Notes under the pieces: model-generated
Seen by the model: only the letters and a program-made list of their open reading frames with translations
Told to the model about the DNA's origin: nothing
Databases searched by the model: none
Translations under genes and position numbers: made by a program
Shown here: positions 51,286 to 59,738 of the stretch, piece by piece
How positions within the stretch are numbered: the stretch's first letter is position 1
Layout of the letters: every line of letters starts with the position of its first letter
Assembly: GCA_035519135.1 (NCBI GenBank)
Contig: DATIWX010000135.1
Span: 3,815-67,814 of the forward strand
Length of the DNA: 64,000 nucleotides
Origin: VBDM01 sp035519135
Lineage (GTDB): Bacteria; Pseudomonadota; Gammaproteobacteria; Burkholderiales; SG8-39
Direction of reading: 5' to 3'

Positions 51286-51828
51286 ATGCAAGTCCCATTG
51301 GAGATTACGGTAAGGGGTATGCCGCACTCGCCCGCCCTCGAGGCGCGCATCCGCGAGAAGGCGGCAAGATTGGAGGAGTTCGATTCGCGCATCATCCGCT
51401 GCCACGTCATGGTGGAAGAGTCCGGCAAGCACCAGCATCAGGGGCATCGGTTTACCGTGCGCATCGACGTGCGCGTTCCCGGGCGCGAGATCGCGGTAAC
51501 CCACGAACACCACGAGGACGTCTTCGTCGCGCTGCGGGACGCGTTTGACGCCGCCAAGCGACAGCTGGAGGACGTGGTCCGCGAGAAGCGCGGCGACGTC
51601 AAGGTCCACGTGGTCCCGCAGCACGGGCGCGTCGCGCGGCTCAGTTTCGACGAGGGCTTCGGTTTCATCGAGACCTCAGACGGACGGGAACTCTATTTCA
51701 GCCGTGAAAACGTCGTGTACCCGGCGTTCGAACGCTTGGAACCCGACATGCCGGTGCAGTTCATCGAGGAGGTTGCCGGTGAAGGTCCTCAGGCAAAGCG
51801 GGTGAGCGCCGGCAAGCACGCCGTTTAG
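51286..51828 (+). CDS. Ribosome hibernation factor (HPF/RaiA domain) fused to a cold-shock domain
   Basis: A 180-residue protein. Residues 1-110 form the HPF/RaiA fold (PLEITVRGMPHSPALEARIREKA, a basic C-terminal helix). Residues about 115-175 are a cold-shock/OB domain (HGRVARLSFDEGFGFIETSDG) with the FGFIE RNA-binding strand. HPF proteins bind the 30S decoding centre and inactivate ribosomes; the usual long-form C-terminal dimerisation domain is replaced by CSD. The gene is divergent from the RtcA operon and followed 20 bases later by a small charged protein gene. Confidence 0.9.
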   Translation: MQVPLEITVRGMPHSPALEARIREKAARLEEFDSRIIRCHVMVEESGKHQHQGHRFTVRIDVRVPGREIAVTHEHHEDVFVALRDAFDAAKRQLEDVVREKRGDVKVHVVPQHGRVARLSFDEGFGFIETSDGRELYFSRENVVYPAFERLEPDMPVQFIEEVAGEGPQAKRVSAGKHAV

Positions 51829-51848
51829 CTCGCAATCAGGAGGTCGCC

Positions 51849-52022
51849 ATGACCGAGGAGAAGAAGCCTTCCAAACGCGAAATACCGCAGCCCGAAATCC
51901 AGGAAGGGCACAGCCGCGGCAAAGCGCGCGATGACAAGCTGAAGCGCATCATCAAGCGTCACCCCACGCGCGACGAGCCCCGTGTCGACGACGTGGACGA
52001 GATGGACTTGCCGCCCTCCTAG
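51849..52022 (+). CDS. Small charged protein, 57 residues
   Basis: A short frame with a strong AGGAGG 6 bases before its ATG, located 20 bases after the HPF gene. The protein is highly charged (MTEEKKPSKREIPQPEIQEG at the start, KLKRIIKRHP in the middle, acidic end VDDVDEMDLPPS). It has no hydrophobic core and is probably disordered. It is likely made with HPF. Its stop overlaps by 4 bases the end of the convergent gene at 52019. The function is unknown. Confidence 0.65.
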   Translation: MTEEKKPSKREIPQPEIQEGHSRGKARDDKLKRIIKRHPTRDEPRVDDVDEMDLPPS

Positions 52023-52330
52023 AGGTCTTTCACACGCGGGCCGGGTGGGCGGTCACTTCGACTCCCGGATTCGGGAGCCGGGCCGTTCTCGGTTTTCGCG
52101 ACAGCCGGACCCGCGCGAGTGAACGCGCCGAGCGTCCATTCGCCTTTCACCTCATCCCGGCGAAGAATATAGACGTGCCCGTCGTCGCCCCTGATCCTGA
52201 AATAGCGATGGTCAGGAGCCATCCAGCGGTCCAGGATCTCGAGCGCCGCAATGCGGCGCTCTCCAAGCCAGAAGGCCCGCGGCTCCTGCTCGCCGCGGTA
52301 CCCGGCATAGCACTCGACCCGGATTTCCAT
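52019..52330 (-). CDS. Conserved hypothetical protein, last gene of CBS operon
   Basis: A 103-residue protein with a compact beta-rich N-terminal region (RVECYAGYRGEQEPRAFWLG, YFRIRGDDGHVYILRRDE) and a low-complexity Pro/Ser/Gly tail. The fold pattern suggests a small barrel, but I do not recognise a named family. It starts 7 bases after the CBS-protein stop, so it is co-transcribed. The tail after residue 75 looks poorly conserved in character. Confidence 0.6.
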   Translation of the reverse strand: MEIRVECYAGYRGEQEPRAFWLGERRIAALEILDRWMAPDHRYFRIRGDDGHVYILRRDEVKGEWTLGAFTRAGPAVAKTENGPAPESGSRSDRPPGPRVKDL

Positions 52331-52337
52331 CGCCCGC

Positions 52338-52787
52338 TCAGTGGCGCGACTGCTGCTCCTGGAAGCGCTCGCGCCCGATCACCTGGGCGAGCAAGATGAT
52401 CTGTTCTCCGACGACCTTGAGCAGGTCGTCCAGGGTGACGATCCCAGCCAGCCCGCCCTGATCATCCACCACCGGTATGCGCCGCACGCCCTTGTGGCGC
52501 ATGAGCTCCACCGTTTCGAAGATATCGCTTCCCTCGCCGACGGTGACGAGCTCCCGACCCATGAGGTCTCCCGCTGTGACTAGCGCCGGATCGACTTCCT
52601 TCGCCATGACCTCGACCACCAGATCCCGATCGGTGACGATGCCAACGGCGACCTTCTTGCCGTTGGGCTGGTCGACGACTACGACGTCGCCCACGTGCGA
52701 ATCCCGCATGAGTTGGGACAATTCGAGCGCGCTCGCCTTCCTGTGGCACTCGATCACTTCCCGGATACAAAAGTCTCCGACGCGCAT
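52338..52787 (-). CDS. Two-CBS-domain protein (Hrp1-like)
   Basis: The 149-residue protein consists of two CBS repeats (about 8-68 and 77-137): IVTDRDLVVEVMAKEV closes the first, and VRRIPVVDDQGGLAGIVTLDDL the second. Stand-alone CBS pairs bind adenine nucleotides and sense energy state. A similar protein, Hrp1, is one of the most hypoxia-induced in Mycobacterium tuberculosis. AGGAGG precedes the ATG. It is preceded by the lipoprotein gene and probably driven from the FNR-type site at 53287. Confidence 0.88.
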   Translation of the reverse strand: MRVGDFCIREVIECHRKASALELSQLMRDSHVGDVVVVDQPNGKKVAVGIVTDRDLVVEVMAKEVDPALVTAGDLMGRELVTVGEGSDIFETVELMRHKGVRRIPVVDDQGGLAGIVTLDDLLKVVGEQIILLAQVIGRERFQEQQSRH

Positions 52788-52903
52788 AAGGCCTCCTGCT
52801 CTCTCGCAACCGTTTTCAAAGATCCCGCTATTTCATTCTCGACGGCAGGCGGATCGTCCGCCCGGCGACCATGAACGCGCCGCGGCCCAGGAAGGCGACC
52901 ACT

Positions 52904-53236
52904 TTACTTGGGCTCGCCCGACCAGTTGTATGCGTGGACCAGCCCTCGCTGGTCGAACTTGATCTGGAGAAGCTTGACGCGCGCGTTCCCCATGTCGGGA
53001 AGATTGCCCGCGCCATGGTAATAGGCCCATTCTTCATAACGCGTGCCGCTGCTCTCTACGGCCACTCCAACGGCGGTCGGGGCGCCGAGCCAGGCGCGAA
53101 CCTCAGTCTGGGTGGTAACGCCGCGCTGAACGCGGGATTCGAAGGCTGCAAGATCGAAGTCCCGGCCTATCTGGACGCTCGCGCAGGCCGAGATCATCAG
53201 CAGCACCGGGAGAACAACGATGGCCGGACGCATCAT
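52904..53236 (-). CDS. Outer membrane lipoprotein, SmpA/BamE-like
   Basis: A 110-residue protein with a lipoprotein signal (LLMISAC, lipidated Cys near residue 18). It has a short soluble domain: FESRVQRGVTTQTEVRAWLGAPTA, a helix-turn typical of SmpA/OmlA proteins, followed by YEEWAYYHG and LLQIKFDQRGLVHAYNW. It is likely anchored in the outer membrane. The housekeeping BamE is probably elsewhere, so this would be a stress paralog. The 116 bases to the CBS gene hold no recognised site. Confidence 0.78.
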   Translation of the reverse strand: MMRPAIVVLPVLLMISACASVQIGRDFDLAAFESRVQRGVTTQTEVRAWLGAPTAVGVAVESSGTRYEEWAYYHGAGNLPDMGNARVKLLQIKFDQRGLVHAYNWSGEPK

Positions 53237-53286
53237 GGTTTTTCAGCTTCCTGATCACTAGACTAGGTCAAAGGCAGGATGTCCCT

Positions 53287-53300
53287 TTGATGTGGATCAA
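53287..53300. promoter_or_regulatory. FNR/ANR-type site upstream of lipoprotein-CBS operon
   Basis: TTGATGTGGATCAA is an exact match, overlapping the GNAT stop codon. The minus-strand -10 is TAGTCT (complement of 53260-53265), the same hexamer as at ftsH, giving a 16-base leader. Confidence 0.8.
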
Positions 53301-53833
53301 GCGCCCTGCAGGTCCCTGGAGATGCGCATGATGGTGGGGTCCTGCGGCGCCCGCTCCGCCTTGAAGCCGAGCGCGCGGACGAAGCGCAGCATCTCGGCGT
53401 TGGCAGAGAGGACGAAGCCCTCCATGCGCGCGAGGCCGCGCTCCTTCGCGGCGTGAATCAGATCCTCCATGAGGACCCCTGCAAGCCCGGTCTTGTGCCA
53501 GGCGTCGGCGATGACGATCCCGAGCTCGCAGATCCCGCCGGAAAGATTGGACACATAGCGCGCCTCGCCGACGATTTCCTCGCGCTCGCCGTGGCGCGCC
53601 GTGCACACCAGCGCCATGTGCAGGTCGTAGTCGATGTCGGTCAGGAAGTGAATGAGCTTGTCCGAAGGCGCGTGCACCCATTTCTGGAAACGCATGTACT
53701 TGCTCTCCCCGGACAGCTCGTCAAGGAACTCGCGCACAAGGGGCGCATCGTCCGGGCGTATCGGCCGTATCGTCACCGTCCTTCCGTCGAACAGGTGGTG
53801 CTCGCGTACGAGGTGCGCGGGATACTCAGCCAT
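53297..53833 (-). CDS. GNAT-family N-acetyltransferase
   Basis: The 178-residue protein has the GNAT fold: TVTIRPIRPDDAPLVREFL at the start, CELGIVIADAWHKTGLAGVLMEDLI as the acetyl-CoA loop (with the canonical R/Q-x-x-G-x-G/A altered to HKTGLA), and the C-terminal MLRFVRALGFKAE. Relatives fused to acyl-CoA synthetase-like domains acetylate lysines of acyl-CoA synthetases. Here it overlaps the fadD-like gene by 8 bases, so regulation of that ligase by acetylation is an attractive inference. Confidence 0.85.
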   Translation of the reverse strand: MAEYPAHLVREHHLFDGRTVTIRPIRPDDAPLVREFLDELSGESKYMRFQKWVHAPSDKLIHFLTDIDYDLHMALVCTARHGEREEIVGEARYVSNLSGGICELGIVIADAWHKTGLAGVLMEDLIHAAKERGLARMEGFVLSANAEMLRFVRALGFKAERAPQDPTIMRISRDLQGA

Positions 53834-55514
53834 GAAGGCGTGCGGCCTCTTCCTTCAGTTGCCGGTGCAGGATCTTGCCGATCGGCGTCTTGGGGAGCTG
53901 CTCGCGGAACTCGATGCGCTTGGGCAGCTTGTACCCGGTGAGATGCCTCGCGCAGTGGGCGAGCAGGGCTTCGGCGGTGAGCGCGGGGTCCCTGCGCACG
54001 ACGAAGAGCGCGACCACCTCGCCGCTGCGCTCGTCGGGCATGCCGACCGCGCCGGCGTCCCTGACCCCGGGATGCAGCATCGCGACTTCCTCGATCTCGG
54101 CAGGGTAGGCCTTGAAGCCCGACACCACCACGATGTCCTTCTTCCGGTCGCGGAACTCGACGTAGCCGCGCTCGTCCATGCGGCCCATGTCGCCCGTCTT
54201 CAGCCAGCCGTCCGCCGTGAACGCCCTGGCGGTTTCCGACGGCGCATTCCAGTAGCCGCGCATCACCTGCGGTCCGCGCACGCCGATCTCGCCGATTTCA
54301 CCTGGAGCGACTTCCCTGCCGTCCTCGTCGAGAATCGTCACCTCGGTCGAGGGGAGGGGCAGCCCGAGCTTGCCGCTGAATTCCCGGGAATCGAAGCGGT
54401 TCGCGCACACGTTCGGCGAGGCCTCGGTGAGGCCGTAGCCTTCGACCAGCGGTACGCCGGTCGCTTTCTGCCAGCGCTCGGCGACCGGGCGCTGCACGGC
54501 CATGCCGCCTGCGACCGCCAGCTTGAGCGTGCCGCGGCTCGACGCGGCCACCGCTTCGAATCCCGGAGCGTTCAGCAGCGCGTTGAACAAGGTGTTCACG
54601 CCGGTGATGGCGGTGAACCGGGTCTTCCGCAATTCCGCGACGAAGCCGGCGATGTCGCGCGGATTGACGATCAGCACGTTGCGCCCGCCCAGCTTCAAAA
54701 AGACGAGCAGGTTCGCAGTGAGAGCGAAGACATGGTAGAGCGGCAGCGCGGTGATCACCGTTTCCGCGCCTTCCGCGAGCGTCCCCCGGGCCCAGGCCGC
54801 GACCTGCTCGACATTGGCAACCACGCTGCCGTGCGTGAGAATCGCGCCCTTGGCGAGGCCGGTGGTGCCGCCGGTGTACTGGAGAAAGGCGATGTCGCCG
54901 GGGCCCACGCCGGCTTCGCCGAGCGCTTGCGCGGCGCCCTGCTCCAGCGCTTCGCGGAACCGGAGGGCCCCGGGCAGGCGCCAGCGGGGAACCATGCGCT
55001 TCAGATATTTGACCGCGAAATTCACGAGCCATCGCTTCGGCGACGGAAACAGGTCGCCGACCCGGGTGGCAATGACGAAGCGCACCGCGGTTCCCGGGAG
55101 TGCCTCCTGCAGGGTGCGGGCGAAGTTCTCCAGGACGACGATGGCGGTCGCACCCGAATCGGCGAGCTGGTGCGCGAGCTCGCTCGCGGTATACAGCGGA
55201 TTGACGTTGACCACCGTCAGGCCGGCGCGCAGCGCCCCGAACAGCGCCACGGGATATTGCAGGAGATTGGGGAGCATGATCGCGACGCGTTCTCCCCTTT
55301 GCAGCCGCAGGACTTGCTGCAGGTAGGCGCCGAAATCCCGGGAAAGCCCCTCCAGCTCCCCGTACGTGATCGACACGCCCATGCTGGAGAGGGCGGTCCG
55401 GTCGCGGAAGCGCGCGCAGCTCCGCCCGAGCAGCTCGCCCAGGGAACCGCAGGCCGGCGGGTCGATCTCGGCCGGCACTCCTTTAGGATAGGAATCCAGC
55501 CAGATCTTCTTCAT
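53826..55514 (-). CDS. Long-chain acyl-CoA synthetase (FadD-like)
   Basis: A 562-residue AMP-forming ligase. The P-loop-like FLQYTGGTTGLAKGAILTHG, motif GYGLTEASPNVCANRF, WLKTGDMGRMDERGYVEFRDR and PKTPIGKILHR (catalytic Lys) are all present. It activates long-chain fatty acids to acyl-CoA at the inner membrane. It starts one base after the ftsH stop and overlaps the GNAT gene, forming an ftsH-fadD-GNAT operon behind the FNR-type site at 57447. Recycling membrane lipids while FtsH degrades membrane proteins is a possible link. Confidence 0.92.
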   Translation of the reverse strand: MKKIWLDSYPKGVPAEIDPPACGSLGELLGRSCARFRDRTALSSMGVSITYGELEGLSRDFGAYLQQVLRLQRGERVAIMLPNLLQYPVALFGALRAGLTVVNVNPLYTASELAHQLADSGATAIVVLENFARTLQEALPGTAVRFVIATRVGDLFPSPKRWLVNFAVKYLKRMVPRWRLPGALRFREALEQGAAQALGEAGVGPGDIAFLQYTGGTTGLAKGAILTHGSVVANVEQVAAWARGTLAEGAETVITALPLYHVFALTANLLVFLKLGGRNVLIVNPRDIAGFVAELRKTRFTAITGVNTLFNALLNAPGFEAVAASSRGTLKLAVAGGMAVQRPVAERWQKATGVPLVEGYGLTEASPNVCANRFDSREFSGKLGLPLPSTEVTILDEDGREVAPGEIGEIGVRGPQVMRGYWNAPSETARAFTADGWLKTGDMGRMDERGYVEFRDRKKDIVVVSGFKAYPAEIEEVAMLHPGVRDAGAVGMPDERSGEVVALFVVRRDPALTAEALLAHCARHLTGYKLPKRIEFREQLPKTPIGKILHRQLKEEAARLHG

Positions 55515-55515
55515 G

Positions 55516-57411
55516 TCAGGGAACGGCCGAGAGCGGGCGCGCCGGGCTCGCCGCGGCCTTGGGCGCGTCCATCAGGCTCCGCAGCTCCTCCGCGGACAGT
55601 GTTTCCTGGCGCAGCAGGGACTCGGCGCCGCGCTCCAGCACCTCGCGCCTGCGCCCGAGTATCTCGAGCGCCGAATCGAGCGCCTGCTTCACGATGCCCC
55701 GGACCGCCAGGTCGATCTCGCGGGCGGTTTCCTCGCTGAATTGGCGCGTCGGTATCGCGCCGGCGACAGGGCCGAGAAACCCGGGCCGGGTGTCGTCGTA
55801 GGCGACGCTGCCGAGCCGGTCGTCCATTCCGAAGCGCATCACCATGCTGCGCGCGATATCGGTCGCCTTGATCAGATCGTCGGCCGCGCCGGTGGAGAGG
55901 TTCCCGAAGACGAGCAACTCGGCGGCCCGGCCGCCGAGCAGCACCGCCATCCTGTTCTGGAGCTCCTCGCGCGCCATGAGGTAGCGGTCTTCCGTCGGCC
56001 GCTGGATGGTGTAGCCGAGCGCGCTCACGCCGCGCGGGATGATCGAGATCTTGTGCACCGGGTCCACGCGCGGCAGGGTCATCGCGACGATGGCATGCCC
56101 CATCTCGTGATGGGCGACGGCTTTCCGCTCCTCGGGATTGAGCAGGCGGTTGCGCTTTTCCAGGCCGGCGACGATGCGCTCGATCGCGCCGGTGAAATCC
56201 GCCCGCTCGATCGCTGCCGCTCCCCGCCGCGTCGCGAGCAGCGCCGCCTCGTTGACCAGCGTGGCGAGATCTGCTCCCGAGAATCCCGGCGTGAGCGCGG
56301 CGATCTCCTCGGAGTCGACATTGGACGCGAGCCGGACCTTGCGCAGGTGCACGCGCAGGATCTGCACGCGGCCGCTCTTGTCGGGGCGGTCGACCAGCAC
56401 CTGCCGGTCGAATCGCCCGGCGCGCAGCAGCGCCGGATCGAGGATCTCCGGACGGTTGGTCGCGGCGAGCAACACCACGCCGCCGCTCGTGTCGAAGCCG
56501 TCCATCTCGGCGAGCAGCTGGTTGAGCGTCTGCTCTTTCTCGTCGTGGCCGCCGAGGACGAACGAGCTGCGCGCGCGGCCGAGGGCGTCGAGCTCGTCGA
56601 TGAATATGATCGCCGGGGCGGCCTGGCGCGCCTGGTCGAAGAGGTCGCGCACGCGCGCCGCGCCCACGCCGACGAACATCTCGACGAATTCCGAGCCGCT
56701 GATGGAGAAGAACGGCACGCTCGCTTCTCCTGCGACCGCGCGCGCGAGCAGGGTCTTCCCCGTTCCGGGAGGGCCGACCAGCAGGATGCCCTTGGGCATG
56801 TGCGCCCCCAGGCGGCCGTAGGATTTCGGATCGCGCAGGAAGCTGATCACCTCCTTCAGCTCGTCCTTGGCCTCGTCGACGCCGGCGACGTCCTCGAAGG
56901 TGACCTTGGTGTCGGTCTCCATGTACACCTTGGCCTTGCTCTTGCCGACCGCGAACAGCCCGCCGCCCAGCCCCTGCTGTCCGGTCATGCGCTTCATCGC
57001 GAAGCTCCAGATGGCGAAGAACACGACGGCCGGAACGACCCAGGAGAGCAGCATCTGGAGCCATTTGCTCTCGGCGCGGCCGGAGAAGCGCACCTTCGCC
57101 GCCTCGAGGTCCTGGACGAGCGCCGGATCGTCGATCTTCAGGGTGGTGAAGGCGTGTTCCCCCGGCCCGAGTTGCTTGAGCCGATCGACGCTCTCGCGCG
57201 GGAGGACGGAGTCCAGCCCCTCGGCGTTCATCGTTCCGGTGATGAGCTGCTCGCCGAGCGCCACGTCCTTCACCTTGCCCGCCCTGACCAGGGCCTTGAA
57301 GTCGCTGTAGGCGAGGTCGCGCGCGGGACTGCCCAGGTACTCCTGCATCGCGACGATGACCAGCATCGCGACCACGAAGTACCAGAGGGAAAATTGATGC
57401 TTCTTTTCCAT
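55516..57411 (-). CDS. ftsH: ATP-dependent membrane zinc protease FtsH (paralog)
   Basis: The 631-residue protein has two N-terminal helices (about 9-27 and 110-132) flanking a periplasmic domain. An AAA module follows with GPPGTGKTLLARAVAG and FIDELDALGRARSS, then the protease motif HHEMGHAIVAM with a downstream zinc Asp. It degrades misfolded membrane and short-lived proteins. The context (no rrmJ or folP) suggests it is an accessory, stress-induced copy. The ATG lies 42.5 bases from the FNR site centre and lacks a ribosome site, so a leaderless mRNA is predicted. Confidence 0.95.
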   Translation of the reverse strand: MEKKHQFSLWYFVVAMLVIVAMQEYLGSPARDLAYSDFKALVRAGKVKDVALGEQLITGTMNAEGLDSVLPRESVDRLKQLGPGEHAFTTLKIDDPALVQDLEAAKVRFSGRAESKWLQMLLSWVVPAVVFFAIWSFAMKRMTGQQGLGGGLFAVGKSKAKVYMETDTKVTFEDVAGVDEAKDELKEVISFLRDPKSYGRLGAHMPKGILLVGPPGTGKTLLARAVAGEASVPFFSISGSEFVEMFVGVGAARVRDLFDQARQAAPAIIFIDELDALGRARSSFVLGGHDEKEQTLNQLLAEMDGFDTSGGVVLLAATNRPEILDPALLRAGRFDRQVLVDRPDKSGRVQILRVHLRKVRLASNVDSEEIAALTPGFSGADLATLVNEAALLATRRGAAAIERADFTGAIERIVAGLEKRNRLLNPEERKAVAHHEMGHAIVAMTLPRVDPVHKISIIPRGVSALGYTIQRPTEDRYLMAREELQNRMAVLLGGRAAELLVFGNLSTGAADDLIKATDIARSMVMRFGMDDRLGSVAYDDTRPGFLGPVAGAIPTRQFSEETAREIDLAVRGIVKQALDSALEILGRRREVLERGAESLLRQETLSAEELRSLMDAPKAAASPARPLSAVP

Positions 57412-57446
57412 GGGATCAAGACTAGGACCCTCGGCTCTCCCGGAGT

Positions 57447-57460
57447 TTGATCCAGGTCAA
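57447..57460. promoter_or_regulatory. FNR/ANR-type site between ftsH and Hsp70 genes
   Basis: TTGATCCAGGTCAA has one mismatch. -10 candidates are TAGTCT for ftsH (complement of 57419-57424) and TACAGT for the Hsp70 gene (57483-57488). The two start codons lie 42.5 and 41.5 bases from the centre, a symmetric divergent promoter. Confidence 0.78.
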
Positions 57461-57494
57461 GCTCCCTTGCCTCGCGGGGTCATACAGTCAAAAC

Positions 57495-59318
57495 ATGGTG
57501 ATCATCGGAATCGATCTTGGAACCTCCAACTCGGCGGCGGCGGTGCTGCGCGGTGGCCGCCCCGTCATGATCCCCAGCGCCGAAGGCGTGAGCCTGGGCG
57601 GCAAGGCCTTCCCGAGCTACGTCGCGATCACTGCCGATGGCAGCATGCTCATCGGCGAGCCCGCACGGCGCCAGATGACGGCCAATCCCGAGGGCACGGC
57701 TGCCGCGTTCAAGCGGCAGATGGGCACGCGCCAGAGGATCCGCCTGCGCAACCGCGACTTCACGCCAGAAGAGCTTTCCGCGTTCCTTCTCGGCAAGATC
57801 AAGCGCGACGCGGAAGGCTTCCTCGGCGAGCCGGTCAAGGACGCGGTCGTCACTGTGCCCGCCTACTTCGACGACAACCAGCGCTCGGCGACGAAGGACG
57901 CTGCCACTATCGCGGGCCTCAACGTGGTGCGGCTGGTGAACGAGCCGACCGCGGCCTCGCTCGCGTACGGCCTGGATCGCCTTGCCCAGGAGCTGCGCAT
58001 CGCGGTGATCGACCTGGGCGGCGGCACGCTCGATGTCACCGTCATGGAGTTCGGGAAGGGTGTATTCGAGGTCAAGGCGACGAGCGGCGACACGCGCTTG
58101 GGCGGCACCGACATGAACCAGGCTATTTACGAACACCTCGCGCAGCGCTTCCGCGAGGCGAGCGGCATCGACGTGCACGCCGACCGCAAGGCCGCGGCGC
58201 GGCTGCTCGAGGCAGCCGAGATGGCGAAGATCGAGCTGTCGACCGGGACGACCTCTCACATCAGCCTGCCTTACATCGGCGCCGTCGCGGGCGAGACGAA
58301 GCATCTGGAACTGGACATGACCCGCGCTGAGATGGAGCGCGCGGTGCGCCCGGTGATCGAGCGCTGCCGGCGCCCGGTCGAGCAGGCGCTCGCCGACGCC
58401 GGCGTTACGCCGGAGAGAATCGACCGCATCGTTTTCGTCGGGGGGCCTACGCGCATGCCGATGGTGCGCCAGTTCTTCGAGGACCTTCTGCACCGCAAGG
58501 CCGAGATGGGCGTCGACCCGATGGAGTGCGTTGCCGCGGGGGCAGCGATCCAGGCGGGGGTGCTCTCCGGCGAAGTAAAGGACATCGTGCTCGTCGACGT
58601 GACGCCGCTCACGCTGGGTGTGGAGACGCTCGGCGGCGTGGCGACGCCGCTCATCGCGCGCAATACGCCGGTGCCGGTGAAGAAGAGCGAGATCTTCACC
58701 ACCGCCGCCGACATGCAGACCGCCGTCACCATCCACGTGTTCCAGGGTGAGCGGCCGATGTCACTGGACAACACGAGCCTCGGGGAATTCAACCTCGACG
58801 GCCTCGCGCCCGCCCCGCGCGGAATGCCCAAGATCGAGGTTACCTTCGACATCGACTCAAACGGAATCCTCAACGTCTCGGCGCGCGACAGCGCGACCGG
58901 GCGCGCGCAATCGATCCGCATCAGCGGCTCGACGCGCCTTCCCGAGGATGTGAAGAAGCGCATGGTCGACGAGGCCGAACGCTACGCGGAGGCGGACAAG
59001 AAGCGCCGCGAGGACGCCGATGCGCTGAATGCGGCGGATTCGATGTGCTACCAGGCGGAGAAGACGCTTGCCGATTTCGGCGACAAGCTCACCGACGAGC
59101 TGAAGGGCCGCATCGAGGCGGCGCGCCGCGAGACGCGCGAGGCGATCGCGAAGAAGGACGCCGCGCTCGCCAAGGAGAAGACCGAGAGGCTCGGAGCGCT
59201 CCTCAAGGAGGCGGGCGCCGTGATCTATGCGCAGCAGCCCGGCGCCGGCGTGTTCCGCGAGACCAAGGTGCCCTCGGGCGCGCGGGTCGTGGATGCGGAC
59301 TACAGGGAAACGCGCTGA
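57495..59318 (+). CDS. Hsp70-family chaperone (DnaK-like paralog)
   Basis: A 607-residue protein with a full ATPase domain: IGIDLGTSNSAAAVLRGG, VPAYFDDNQRSATKDAATIAG, LVNEPTAASLAYG, VIDLGGGTLDVTVMEFG and IVFVGGPTRMPMV. The substrate domain (about 385-505) and a charged helical lid follow. It ends TKVPSGARVVDADYRETR, without the EEVD-like tail of some Hsp70s. No dnaJ or grpE is adjacent, so it is a paralog with its own FNR-type promoter. The ATG coincides with the predicted start point, and no Shine-Dalgarno is visible. Confidence 0.93.
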   Translation: MVIIGIDLGTSNSAAAVLRGGRPVMIPSAEGVSLGGKAFPSYVAITADGSMLIGEPARRQMTANPEGTAAAFKRQMGTRQRIRLRNRDFTPEELSAFLLGKIKRDAEGFLGEPVKDAVVTVPAYFDDNQRSATKDAATIAGLNVVRLVNEPTAASLAYGLDRLAQELRIAVIDLGGGTLDVTVMEFGKGVFEVKATSGDTRLGGTDMNQAIYEHLAQRFREASGIDVHADRKAAARLLEAAEMAKIELSTGTTSHISLPYIGAVAGETKHLELDMTRAEMERAVRPVIERCRRPVEQALADAGVTPERIDRIVFVGGPTRMPMVRQFFEDLLHRKAEMGVDPMECVAAGAAIQAGVLSGEVKDIVLVDVTPLTLGVETLGGVATPLIARNTPVPVKKSEIFTTAADMQTAVTIHVFQGERPMSLDNTSLGEFNLDGLAPAPRGMPKIEVTFDIDSNGILNVSARDSATGRAQSIRISGSTRLPEDVKKRMVDEAERYAEADKKRREDADALNAADSMCYQAEKTLADFGDKLTDELKGRIEAARRETREAIAKKDAALAKEKTERLGALLKEAGAVIYAQQPGAGVFRETKVPSGARVVDADYRETR

Positions 59319-59383
59319 GCAAAGGGTGTGAAGACTTTGGGACGGCCGTGCCGGCTGCCTGGCGGGCGGTGGCCGCATCGCGT

Positions 59384-59728
59384 TCAGCACGTCAGATGCA
59401 GCGCGGCGACGATTCGAGCCGACTCGCGCTGCAGTCGATTGAACTCTTGCACTGCTTTCCCGCTGTCAGCGTCATGCAACCGGACGCGTTGCGCCTGTAG
59501 GTAGCGCCGCGTCTCGTCGGGGATGGCCATGCGGCCGTAATAGCCCGTGCCCACGACCAGGATCTCGGGCTTGGCTGCCATGATCTCTGCGAGATCGGCA
59601 ACCGCCAAATTGTGGCTCTGTTATCTCCACCACGTGTCCACGACGCGCTCGGGAGTGATGATCACGTCGGCGGTATAGGTCCGTCCGTCGATCTCGATTT
59701 CGCCGAAGCGGTAGCGGGTGATTTCCAC
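59384..59728 (-). pseudogene. Mth938-domain protein split by an in-frame stop
   Basis: From a GTG at 59728 the frame reads EITRYRFGEIEIDGRTYTAD and PERVVDTWWR, then TAA, and continues in the same frame as HNLAVADLAEIMAAKPEILV, VVGTGYYGRM and IVAALHLTC. Both parts are consecutive pieces of the Mth938 (DUF498/NDUFAF3-like) domain, about 115 residues in total. A single A-to-T change in a Lys codon would explain the stop. Either it is a recent nonsense mutation or a sequencing error. It is last in the operon begun at 63170. Confidence 0.7.
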
Positions 59729-59738
59729 GACGCCAAGC

